Part shown: positions 1 through 6,772 of the stretch, piece after piece
How the letters are laid out: every line of letters begins with the position of its first letter
Numbering within the stretch: the stretch's first letter is position 1
Assembly: GCA_002390845.1 (NCBI GenBank)
Contig: DGQT01000099.1
Coordinates: 1 to 64,000, forward strand
DNA: 64,000 nucleotides
Direction: 5' to 3'
DNA from: Chitinophagaceae bacterium UBA4407
Lineage (GTDB): Bacteria; Bacteroidota; Bacteroidia; Chitinophagales; Chitinophagaceae
The notes under the pieces: generated by a model
Database searches by the model: none
The model's input: only the letters and a program-made list of their open reading frames with translations
What the model was told of the DNA's origin: nothing
Made by a program: the position numbers and the translations under genes

Positions 1-190
1 CGTTCTACGCTTAAGTAAAAGCCCAATAAATAATCGAACCGTGCAAGTGTGCGATCCCGAAATGAATTCGGTCCCGAAATATTTCGGGATACCACGCTTC
101 GCTTAAATGTAGAAATGAAAGAGGAACTGTGAAACGAGCGTGGCAACAAAAGCTTCATATTAATACGAACGCCGGGATCAAAAAAACAAT
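1..190 (-). repeat. Palindromic element, R half with insert
   Basis: Right half of the window-wide element. The inner arm lies at about 5-36, the core starts at 41-54 (GTGCAAGTGTGCGA), is interrupted at about 55-140 and resumes as GGCAACAAAAGCTTCAT at 142-158. The outer end GCCGGG is at about 171-176. The insert holds two TCCCGAAAT/ATTTCGGGA hairpins and a module ending GAAACGAGCGT, whose reverse complement recurs at about 11766 and 32038. No gene is seen upstream of 198. Confidence 0.75.
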
Positions 191-197
191 GATTCAA

Positions 198-1283
198 TTA
201 ATCTACAGGATAAGCAATATCCAGCAGCCCATTGCAATTAACGGTTGCTTTTTTATCGCTGCTTTCCATTGCAAGTTCTACAATGCGAATGGTGTTGCAG
301 CCATGTTCGGGCCGCTCTCTTAACGGCATATTTTCGCGAAGTGTTTTATAAATATTCTGGTAATAATACCCGTAATCTCCTTTTACAGTCGGGTATTTTT
401 CTTTAATGATATGGCCATTGATTTCGGTATGCAGCAACCCGTACAGCTCTTCATTTTCGCAGCCCCAATTGGGCACTTCAGTTGGCAATTTTCCTGCACG
501 TAAAAAAGCTTCCTGCGGGTCTTCTCCATATTTTATAAAGGAACCTTTTGTACCGTGTATCATATAACGAGGCCCGGGCTCACGTACCAGCATGCCGCTT
601 TTTAAAGTCACTTTTGTAAAACCGAAATCCAGCTTTACTTCAAAATTATCAACGGTTCTTGCATGCGGCCTTTGCAGCCTGATATCTGCTGTAACTGTTT
701 TTGGGAGCCCGAACAAGTAAAGCGCCTGATCAATAAGATGCGAGCCAAGATCATATAAAATACCACTGCCCGGAATATTTTCTTCGCGCCACGCATTGGG
801 TTTTGCTTCAGGGCGGTAGCGGTGGTAATGCGCTTCAAATTCATGCACATCTCCAAGTAATTTTTTATGGAGTATTTCCTTTATTGTAAGGAAATCAGTA
901 ACATAACGCCTGTTTTGAAAAACGCTTAATGTTTTATTTACCTGTTTCGAAAGTGCAATCAATTCAAGTGCATCGCCAGTGGAAATGGTAAAAGGTTTTT
1001 CAAGTACCACATTTTTGCCCGCAAGCAATGCTGCTTTTGTGTAAGGTAAATGCGTTTCATTGGGTGTAGTAATAATTACAAGCTCGATTTCCTGCAATTG
1101 TAATAACGCTTCTATCGACCTTACAATTTTTGCAGCTGGGAACAACTGTTTTGATTCTTCCAGGTTGCGTTCCAGTACAGCCACAACTTCATAATGCTGT
1201 GGCTGTGTTACAATAAATGGTGCATGCATGTACTTGCCGGCAGCACCAAAACCAATGATAGCAGTTTTTATGGGATTGCTCAT
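198..1283 (-). CDS. Gfo/Idh/MocA family oxidoreductase
   Basis: A 361-residue cytoplasmic NAD(P)-dependent oxidoreductase, the usual length for this family. The N-terminal Rossmann fold begins with IIGFGAAGKY (residues 9-18). The family EKP signature is at residues 95-97, and a YDLGSHLID segment near residue 180 carries the likely catalytic histidine. The C-terminal half is the alpha/beta substrate domain typical of the family. Members oxidise or reduce sugars, inositols or related polyols, and the substrate cannot be read from the sequence. The gene is monocistronic, with a candidate promoter 28 bases upstream of its ATG and convergent repeat DNA downstream. The family call is firm; the reaction is unknown. 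Confidence 0.93.
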   Translation of the reverse strand: MSNPIKTAIIGFGAAGKYMHAPFIVTQPQHYEVVAVLERNLEESKQLFPAAKIVRSIEALLQLQEIELVIITTPNETHLPYTKAALLAGKNVVLEKPFTISTGDALELIALSKQVNKTLSVFQNRRYVTDFLTIKEILHKKLLGDVHEFEAHYHRYRPEAKPNAWREENIPGSGILYDLGSHLIDQALYLFGLPKTVTADIRLQRPHARTVDNFEVKLDFGFTKVTLKSGMLVREPGPRYMIHGTKGSFIKYGEDPQEAFLRAGKLPTEVPNWGCENEELYGLLHTEINGHIIKEKYPTVKGDYGYYYQNIYKTLRENMPLRERPEHGCNTIRIVELAMESSDKKATVNCNGLLDIAYPVD

Positions 1284-1310
1284 AAGTGTAAATATTGGTT
1301 GTTATAACTT

Positions 1311-1318
1311 CAAATATA
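1311..1318 (-). promoter_or_regulatory. Candidate -7 element (TATATTTG) for the oxidoreductase gene
   Basis: On the minus strand this reads TATATTTG, an exact match to the Bacteroidota TAnnTTTG motif, 28 bases before the ATG at 1283. No TTG box is seen at the usual distance, so this rests on the -7 motif alone. Confidence 0.45.
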
Positions 1319-1437
1319 TTGAACCTGTAATTCTTTATACCTCATAAATTCTTTGATTAAAATATGTTAAAGGCAGTACAATTCATTTTATAATGTAAGA
1401 TAAAGGCAGTTATTTCGTATTTGCCAAAAAAAATACT

Positions 1438-1908
1438 ATGAAAAAGAACTTATTAAAATGCCTTGTTTATTTTTTTGCAATAGCCACTGTAATTTCAGTG
1501 TATGCATTTACAAATACAAAAGATGAGCAAACAGCAAGTGTTGCTGAGGAAAAAGGTATAAAGTTTATAGAGCAGGATTGGAACCAGGCGCTTAAACAAG
1601 CCAAGGCAGAGAACAAGCTGATATTTGTTGATATGTACGCAACATGGTGCGGCCCTTGTAAGATGCTTAAGAAAAATACATTCTCTGATAATGCTATAGG
1701 TGAATTCTTTAATAAAACTTTTATTAATGTTTCTGTTGACGGTGAAAAATCTGTTGGCCCCGAACTGGTACGTAAATATTCAGTACAGGTATATCCTACA
1801 CTTTTTGTTTTAGATGCAGATGGTAATCCTGTTTTATATACTGCCGGTTATATTACCCCTGATCAGTTAATGAGTTTTGCAAAAGAAGCGTTGAAAAGGA
1901 AATCATAA
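1438..1908 (+). CDS. Exported thioredoxin-fold protein
   Basis: A 156-residue thioredoxin-family protein with an N-terminal hydrophobic signal/anchor (about residues 5-24), so it probably acts in the periplasm or is membrane-tethered. The redox motif WCGPC is at residues 70-74, after the beta strand LIFVDMYAT. The cis-proline loop is in VYPTLFVLD near residue 120. The 50-residue segment between signal and motif (DWNQALKQAKAENK) resembles the thioredoxin_7/DUF255-like family that reduces periplasmic disulfides. Its last sense codon (TCA) read on the other strand is the TGA stop of the convergent NUDIX gene, so the two genes overlap by 6 bases. The partner protein is not identifiable. Confidence 0.9.
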   Translation: MKKNLLKCLVYFFAIATVISVYAFTNTKDEQTASVAEEKGIKFIEQDWNQALKQAKAENKLIFVDMYATWCGPCKMLKKNTFSDNAIGEFFNKTFINVSVDGEKSVGPELVRKYSVQVYPTLFVLDADGNPVLYTAGYITPDQLMSFAKEALKRKS

Positions 1909-2466
1909 AGCAAGCCTGTCATCAAGCAGCAATATTTTTGTTTTAAGTATTGCCGTTACCGTCATCGTATCTGTAATAATACCATCTAGTACCATTTGAT
2001 ATACTTCATCAAATGGTATTTTTTTAACCACCAGTTGCTCTGTTTCTTCGGGCATTGCCGCGTGTTGCGATAACCCACTTGCTACAAAAATTCTGCATTC
2101 TTCATCGCTAACAGAATTGGAAAGATGCATATAAATAATCTCCTGCCAGTTTGTTGCTTTTAATCCTGTTTCTTCGAGTAATTCCCTTTGGGCAGCTGCC
2201 AGCGGATCCTCGTTTAATGGCCCGCCGCCTTCGGGTATTTCCCAGCTATACTGATTAATCGTAAAACGGTATTGGCCCACCAGGTAGGTGTTTAAATTTT
2301 CATCAAGTGGCACAATACCAATAGCTACATTTTTAAAATGTACTTTTCCGTAAATGCCTCTGCCGCCCGAGGGGTTAATTACATTGTAATGTGTGAGAGT
2401 GAGCCAGTTGTTTGTATATATTTCTTTTTCGTCAATTATCTGCCAGGGATTGTGCTGTTCATTCAT
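1903..2466 (-). CDS. NUDIX hydrolase (ADP-ribose pyrophosphatase-like)
   Basis: A 187-residue NUDIX hydrolase. The Nudix box is complete: a glycine, five residues, E, seven residues, then RELLEETGL, in the segment around residues 78-102. The protein carries the N-terminal beta-sheet region of the ADP-ribose/nucleoside-diphosphate-sugar subgroup. Such enzymes clear ADP-ribose or related nucleoside diphosphates in the cytoplasm. The exact substrate is inferred from overall resemblance. It is convergent with the thioredoxin gene, overlapping it by 6 bases, and has a TAAGTTTG promoter motif just upstream of its ATG. Confidence 0.9.
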   Translation of the reverse strand: MNEQHNPWQIIDEKEIYTNNWLTLTHYNVINPSGGRGIYGKVHFKNVAIGIVPLDENLNTYLVGQYRFTINQYSWEIPEGGGPLNEDPLAAAQRELLEETGLKATNWQEIIYMHLSNSVSDEECRIFVASGLSQHAAMPEETEQLVVKKIPFDEVYQMVLDGIITDTMTVTAILKTKILLLDDRLAL

Positions 2467-2482
2467 GCCATGAAGATAAAAA

Positions 2483-2490
2483 CAAACTTA
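2483..2490 (-). promoter_or_regulatory. Candidate -7 element (TAAGTTTG) for the NUDIX gene
   Basis: On the minus strand this reads TAAGTTTG, an exact TAnnTTTG match 17 bases upstream of the ATG at 2466. That predicts a very short leader. No correctly spaced TTG box was found. Confidence 0.45.
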
Positions 2491-2502
2491 AACCGATAAT
2501 TA

Positions 2503-2766
2503 TTTTTATGAGCCGGGCAATGGAATATGCATGAAGCTTTAGTTGCGTCGCACACTTGTACGGTTTAATTGGGTAGCATCTGGGTTCCCGGTTACGCGAC
2601 ATTTCGAACGCAGTGAGAAATCTTTTCCAATTAGCATGAGATTTCTCAGTCGTTCCTCTTTCGAAATGACGGGTAAGTGTACGCGTTGAATGACGATCAC
2701 TGTTGCGAACGTTCAAATGTGCGACGCAACAACCGATCCCCAAAGCTGTTCAGCCGGGCTCAAAAC
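2503..2766. repeat. Palindromic element, complete (L and R) with nested repeat
   Basis: The L core is at 2542-2561 (exact GTTGCGTCGCACACTTGTAC) and the R core at 2711-2730. The outer ends are GAGCCGGGC at 2510-2518 and GCCGGGCTC at about 2753-2761. The loop carries a different inverted repeat: CATTTCGAACGCAGTGAGAA (from 2600) pairs imperfectly with the segment 2639-2668 ending TTTCGAAATG. The element fills the space between two divergent genes. Confidence 0.85.
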
Positions 2767-2821
2767 CTTTATTGGTATTTTATTATTAAAGGCTTTTAAT
2801 AGCGTTATTGGCAATTGTTTA

Positions 2822-2829
2822 TAAATTTG
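2822..2829 (+). promoter_or_regulatory. Candidate -7 element (TAAATTTG) for the hydroxylase gene
   Basis: An exact TAnnTTTG match ending 16 bases before the ATG at 2846. It lies between the repeat element and the gene, so it is likely the gene's own promoter. Confidence 0.45.
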
Positions 2830-2845
2830 TATCAATTGCTTTTGT

Positions 2846-4120
2846 ATGGAAACTTATGGTAAAATTCTGCTGATTGCAATGCCTGTTTTTCTTTTGCTGG
2901 TGCTGCTGGAAAAATTGTATGGCTGGTACACTAAAAAAGATCCGTTTAGAAATATGGATACCATCTCGAGCCTTAGCTCTGGTGTAACCAATGTTACGAA
3001 AGATGTTCTGGGCCTGAGTATTGGAATTATTTCGTACCAATGGATGGTAACGCATTTAGCGATATTTACTATTAAAGAAACCTGGATCACTTACGTAATT
3101 GCATTTATTGCAATTGATTTTTCGGGGTATTGGGTACACCGCTGGAGCCATCACATAAATATTTTCTGGAACCTTCATATCATTCATCACAGCAGCGAGG
3201 AGTTTAACCTTGCCTGTGCCCTGCGCCAAAGCATTTCTTCTTTTTTTGAACTGTTTACATTTTTATTGCTACCCGCTGCACTGGTTGGTGTTCCTGCAAA
3301 TGTAATTGCAGTGGTAGCGCCCATACAATTGTTTGCGCAGTTTTGGTATCACACAAGGTATATTAACAAGATGGGCATGTTTGAAAAGATCATTGTTACC
3401 CCATCGCACCACAGGGTACATCATGCCATAAACAAAGAATATCTCGATAAAAACCTGGGACAGATCTTTATCATCTGGGACAGGCTTTTTGGTACTTACC
3501 AGGAAGAGTTACCCAATGTGCCACCGGTTTATGGAATTACAAGACCTGTTAGTACATGGAACCCCATAAAAATAAATTTTCAGCATTTATGGTTGTTGAT
3601 AAAAGATGCATGGCGGACCGATAATTTTCGGGATAAGCTGCGTATCTGGTTTATGCCTACGGGTTGGCGGCCTGCCGGTGTAACAGAAAAGTATCCTGTA
3701 AAAAAAATTGAAGACGTTTATAATTTTGAGAAATATGATCCAAAAGTGAGTAAGTCCTTGCAAACCTGGAGCTGGTTTCAGTTAATAATGTTGCTGCTTT
3801 TTGTAAGCTATCTTTTTGGAAATATTGCAGCCATCGGTAGCCCCGGCATGTTTGTTTATGGCGGTTATATTTTCTTAACCGTATATGCCTTTACAGAACT
3901 AATGGACAAAAGCTGGTACGCATTTGTTTGGGAAGTAATTAAAAATATACTGGGCTTTTATATTTTATACCGCCTGGATGGGTGGTTTGGGTTAAGCAAT
4001 TTTATACCAATGTCAACACAATTTTTGGCAGTTTATTTTATAATCTCATCCTGCACTGCAGCATGGTTTGTATATGAAAATAACAAAGAAAACAAACAGA
4101 CTGCGCTGCCAGCACTTTAG
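2846..4120 (+). CDS. Sterol desaturase/fatty acid hydroxylase family membrane protein, AGMO-like
   Basis: A 424-residue integral membrane di-iron hydroxylase. The histidine clusters are HRWSHH (98-103), HIIHH (111-115), H169 and SHHRVHH (187-193), which together form the expected metal-binding set. Hydrophobic helices lie at about 5-25, 55-70, 80-95, 133-165 and in a long C-terminal block at about 315-415. The TPSHHRVHH then DKNLG and IIWDRLFGT order, plus the extra C-terminal membrane region, resembles alkylglycerol monooxygenase (AGMO) more than simple sterol desaturases. AGMO-type enzymes hydroxylate ether or acyl lipids in the membrane. The substrate is inferred. No operon partners. Confidence 0.88.
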   Translation: METYGKILLIAMPVFLLLVLLEKLYGWYTKKDPFRNMDTISSLSSGVTNVTKDVLGLSIGIISYQWMVTHLAIFTIKETWITYVIAFIAIDFSGYWVHRWSHHINIFWNLHIIHHSSEEFNLACALRQSISSFFELFTFLLLPAALVGVPANVIAVVAPIQLFAQFWYHTRYINKMGMFEKIIVTPSHHRVHHAINKEYLDKNLGQIFIIWDRLFGTYQEELPNVPPVYGITRPVSTWNPIKINFQHLWLLIKDAWRTDNFRDKLRIWFMPTGWRPAGVTEKYPVKKIEDVYNFEKYDPKVSKSLQTWSWFQLIMLLLFVSYLFGNIAAIGSPGMFVYGGYIFLTVYAFTELMDKSWYAFVWEVIKNILGFYILYRLDGWFGLSNFIPMSTQFLAVYFIISSCTAAWFVYENNKENKQTALPAL

Positions 4121-4191
4121 CAAAGATTGATAAAGAAACCATTCTTATACAATTCACTAAAATTTATTGCTGCTTTATGCGTTATAGCAAA

Positions 4192-4605
4192 TTAAGCAGT
4201 TGGCCAGTTAAACTTAACGTCTAATTCTATATCAGGGTGAATGCTCTTGGCCACCGGGCAGGTAAGTGCGGCATTCTGTAAAATAGTTTGTTCTTTGTCA
4301 GTAAGTATTAAATGGCCGGGAAAGTGGAAAATTACCTTGATACCGCCAACCCTTCGTGGATCAGCTTTCATAATTTTGGTAATGTCAATTTGGGTATTTG
4401 TTAAGTCAGTTTCCATGTCCCGGGCTTTAATACCCATAATGGTCATCATACAGTTGCCAAGCGAAGTTGCCAGAAGGTCAGTGGGCGAAAATCTTTCAGC
4501 TTTTCCCTGGTTATCGAGTGGAGCATCGGTTTCAATAATAGTTCCACTTTGTAAATGTTTTGCTTCGGTTCTTAACGCGCCTTTATAAATTATTTGAGAA
4601 GTCAT
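4192..4605 (-). CDS. OsmC family protein
   Basis: A 137-residue OsmC/Ohr-fold protein. The two redox cysteines are C52 (SLGNCMM) and C115 (ALTCPVAKS), placed as in peroxide-reducing OsmC proteins. Family members reduce organic hydroperoxides in the cytoplasm. An upstream in-frame ATG at 4638 would add eleven residues (MLVVNLGKISS) not typical of the family, so the ATG at 4605 giving MTSQIIYKG is preferred. It is divergent from the gene at 4647, with only about 40 bases between the starts. A second OsmC protein is encoded at 62345. Confidence 0.9.
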   Translation of the reverse strand: MTSQIIYKGALRTEAKHLQSGTIIETDAPLDNQGKAERFSPTDLLATSLGNCMMTIMGIKARDMETDLTNTQIDITKIMKADPRRVGGIKVIFHFPGHLILTDKEQTILQNAALTCPVAKSIHPDIELDVKFNWPTA

Positions 4606-4610
4606 TGAAC

Positions 4611-4618
4611 TAATTTTG
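4611..4618 (+). promoter_or_regulatory. Candidate -7 element (TAATTTTG)
   Basis: An exact TAnnTTTG match 28 bases upstream of the ATG at 4647, in the narrow gap between divergent genes. A TTTG at 4593-4596 is closer than the usual spacing, so support is moderate. Confidence 0.4.
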
Positions 4619-4646
4619 CCTAAATTTACGACCAACAAATTACATC

Positions 4647-5489
4647 ATGGTAAAGAAGCTATTTTTTCTGATATTTTTAAGTACTTCAGCAGTATATACT
4701 TTCGCACAAACAACAGCTACCCAAACTAAAACGAGTATAAAAGACCAAAAAAAGCAGGAACGCAAAGAGCGTATCAACAAACAGATAAAACTGGAGGAAG
4801 AAGGTGCCCTTGTTTATTCCAAGCAATCTGCCTTTGCCTTTAAATTAAACACCGACGGCTGGGGAGCCTTTTACGAACACGGGAAATATAAAACCATTAC
4901 CAATACAGGCCTATGGTGGCTGGAAATGGGCGAACATAAAAGCCCTAAGGAAGAAAAAGTTACAACAGGCCAAAACATAGGTAACGGGTTTATACTTCTT
5001 GGTAACCCTTACATCTATGGCAAAAGAAATAATTTTTATTTCCTGAAAGCAGGTATTGGTTCCCAAAAATTGATCGGAGGCAAAGGCAACAAAAATGGTG
5101 TGGCAGTTTCTGCTATTTATGGCGGGGGCATTATTGCGGGTTACCTTAAACCATATTATATCTCCGTAAAAGACTCTGTAACCGGCAACCCGACCGATAT
5201 AAAATACACCGACGCCACGGCCGTTCAATTTCTTGACCCCGATCCTACACGTGTTTTGGGTGCATCAGGTTTTACAAAAGGTTTTGGTGAAGGTAAGTTT
5301 GTTCCCGGGGCACATGCCCGGCTTGCAATGCGTTTCGATTATGGCCGTTACAACGAGTTTCTCTCTGCTCTCGAAGTAGGTGTAAATGCAGAATACTACA
5401 CCAAAAAAATGCCCATCATGGCCAACAACCCCGAAAAGCAATTCTTCTTCAACGGCTATATTGCCATTGAATTTGGAAAAAGAAAGTAA
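4647..5489 (+). CDS. Secreted hypothetical protein, possible outer-membrane beta-barrel
   Basis: A 280-residue protein with a clear signal peptide (MVKKLFFLIFLSTSAVYTFA, then Q). A short charged stretch rich in K, E and Q follows (about residues 25-52), then alternating aromatic/glycine strands such as FAFKLNTDGWGAFYEHGKY and ending in IEFGKRK. The pattern suggests a small outer-membrane barrel or surface protein. I do not recognise a named family, and no enzymatic motif is visible. It is monocistronic and divergent from an OsmC gene. Confidence 0.75.
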   Translation: MVKKLFFLIFLSTSAVYTFAQTTATQTKTSIKDQKKQERKERINKQIKLEEEGALVYSKQSAFAFKLNTDGWGAFYEHGKYKTITNTGLWWLEMGEHKSPKEEKVTTGQNIGNGFILLGNPYIYGKRNNFYFLKAGIGSQKLIGGKGNKNGVAVSAIYGGGIIAGYLKPYYISVKDSVTGNPTDIKYTDATAVQFLDPDPTRVLGASGFTKGFGEGKFVPGAHARLAMRFDYGRYNEFLSALEVGVNAEYYTKKMPIMANNPEKQFFFNGYIAIEFGKRK

Positions 5490-5530
5490 GTTACTTTTGT
5501 AAAATTATTCAGGCAGCAATACAAGAATTA

Positions 5531-5625
5531 TTTACCAGGCAGAAGTACTGCTATTATACATCCTTGCGTCGCACACTTGTACTTTCTGATCTGAATTGAA
5601 CTTTTAACAGCGTTGGTAGTTTAGC
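5531..5625 (+). repeat. Palindromic element, L half
   Basis: The outer end ACCAGGC is at 5533-5540 and the L core (CTTGCGTCGCACACTTGTAC) at 5563-5582, followed by a degenerate inner arm (TTGAACTTTTAACAGCG). The nearest R core is at 6717, beyond lipA, so these two halves flank that gene. Their arms no longer pair convincingly. Confidence 0.7.
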
Positions 5626-5630
5626 AACTA

Positions 5631-5660
5631 TTGGCTATCAACAGTAAACTACAAACTTTG
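5631..5660 (+). promoter_or_regulatory. Candidate lipA promoter
   Basis: TTG at 5631-5633 is followed after 19 bases by AAACTTTG at 5653-5660, one mismatch from TAnnTTTG. The spacing fits the Bacteroidota -33/-7 rule. The ATG at 5663 would be nearly leaderless, which lowers confidence. Confidence 0.35.
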
Positions 5661-5662
5661 TC

Positions 5663-6601
5663 ATGCAGGAATTACCAATAATCAGTAATACAGATCCGGT
5701 TACACCAAGGATAAAAAAGCCGGATTGGCTTCGTGTAAAATTACCTATTGGCGAAAGCTATAAACATGTACGCAATCTTGTTGATACACACAAACTGCAC
5801 ACCATCTGCGAAAGCGGTAATTGCCCAAACATGGGCGAATGCTGGGGTGCAGGTACCGCTACATTTATGATTCTCGGTAATATCTGTACAAGAAGCTGCG
5901 GCTTTTGTGCCGTAGCTACAGGCCGCCCCGAAGCTGTTGACTGGGACGAGCCGCAACGTGTTGCCGAAGCCATTCACTTAATGAAGGTTAAACACGCAGT
6001 TATTACCAGTGTTGACAGGGATGAAATAAAAGATGGTGGCTCCATTATTTGGTACAATACCATTAAAGCGGTAAAGGCATTGAATGCATATACAACTTTG
6101 GAAACACTGATCCCTGATTTTAAAGGGCAGGCTGAAAACATTCAACGCATTATTGATGCAGCGCCGGAAGTAGTAAGCCATAATATTGAAACTGTGGAAC
6201 GACTAAGCAAGCAAGTACGCATACAGGCCAAATACCGTCGCAGTATAGAAGTACTGCGTATTTTAAAAGAAGGCGGCATGCGCACCAAAACAGGCATGAT
6301 GCTTGGCCTTGGCGAAAGCAAAGAAGAAATCATTCAAAGCATGGAAGACCTTGCCGCCGTAAATGTAGATGTGCTCACCCTTGGTCAATATCTGCAACCT
6401 ACAGCTAAACATCTTCCTGTGCATCGTTTTGTACACCCTGATGAGTTTGCAGAGTTAAGAGAGATTGGCTATGAGCTTGGGTTTGATTATGTGGAAAGCG
6501 GCCCGCTGGTACGCAGTTCTTATCACAGCGAAAAGCATGTGTTTGAAGGTTATGGGAGAAAAAAGTGGATGGATGAAAAAAAAGAAATGATTGTTGTGTA
6601 A
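5663..6601 (+). CDS. lipA: Lipoyl synthase (radical SAM)
   Basis: A 312-residue lipoyl synthase that inserts two sulfurs into protein-bound octanoyl groups, completing the lipoyl cofactor of pyruvate and 2-oxoglutarate dehydrogenases and the glycine cleavage system. The auxiliary iron-sulfur cluster cysteines are C49, C54 and C60 (CESGNCPNMGEC). The radical-SAM CxxxCxxC triad is C75, C79 and C82 (CTRSCGFC). The C-terminal VESGPLVRSSYHSEKH matches the conserved LipA tail carrying the RSSYH serine. No lipB is adjacent. pdhB, encoding a subunit of a client complex, lies 24 kb away. A strong terminator follows directly. Confidence 0.98.
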   Translation: MQELPIISNTDPVTPRIKKPDWLRVKLPIGESYKHVRNLVDTHKLHTICESGNCPNMGECWGAGTATFMILGNICTRSCGFCAVATGRPEAVDWDEPQRVAEAIHLMKVKHAVITSVDRDEIKDGGSIIWYNTIKAVKALNAYTTLETLIPDFKGQAENIQRIIDAAPEVVSHNIETVERLSKQVRIQAKYRRSIEVLRILKEGGMRTKTGMMLGLGESKEEIIQSMEDLAAVNVDVLTLGQYLQPTAKHLPVHRFVHPDEFAELREIGYELGFDYVESGPLVRSSYHSEKHVFEGYGRKKWMDEKKEMIVV

Positions 6602-6607
6602 TAAAAG

Positions 6608-6638
6608 AAGGGCTGCAAAATTTGCAGCCCTTCCTTTA
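6608..6638 (+). terminator. Rho-independent terminator after lipA
   Basis: A near-perfect hairpin, AAGGGCTGCAAA pairing with TTTGCAGCCCTT, begins seven bases after the lipA stop and is followed by CCTTT. The stem is symmetrical and could also act on the minus strand. Confidence 0.8.
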
Positions 6639-6654
6639 TGATTTCAGCCCTACG

Positions 6655-6770
6655 AATGAAACAAGACTGCCTTGCAGCAGCAGGATTGAATTGGAGTGCT
6701 CAACAAAATTCTTGCTGTACAAGAGGGCGACGCAACAGTTGATGCCATAAAATACTCAAGCCTGGCTCAT
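6655..6770 (-). repeat. Palindromic element, R half (degenerate)
   Basis: R core GTACAAGAGGGCGACGCAAC at 6717-6736 and outer end GCCTGGCTCA at about 6760-6769. Traces of an L half may remain at 6655-6700 (CCTTGCAGCAG then GGATTGAATTGG), but its core is lost. Confidence 0.65.
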
Positions 6771-6772
6771 CA

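Noticed and set aside
2459..2743. Minus-strand open frame of 94 codons upstream of the NUDIX gene
   Set aside because: It lies wholly within a complete palindromic element.
5563..6736. lipA as a cargo gene of a palindromic element
   Set aside because: L and R halves do flank it, but their inner arms do not pair, the R half is degenerate, and lipA is a core metabolic gene. Independent half-elements are the simpler explanation.
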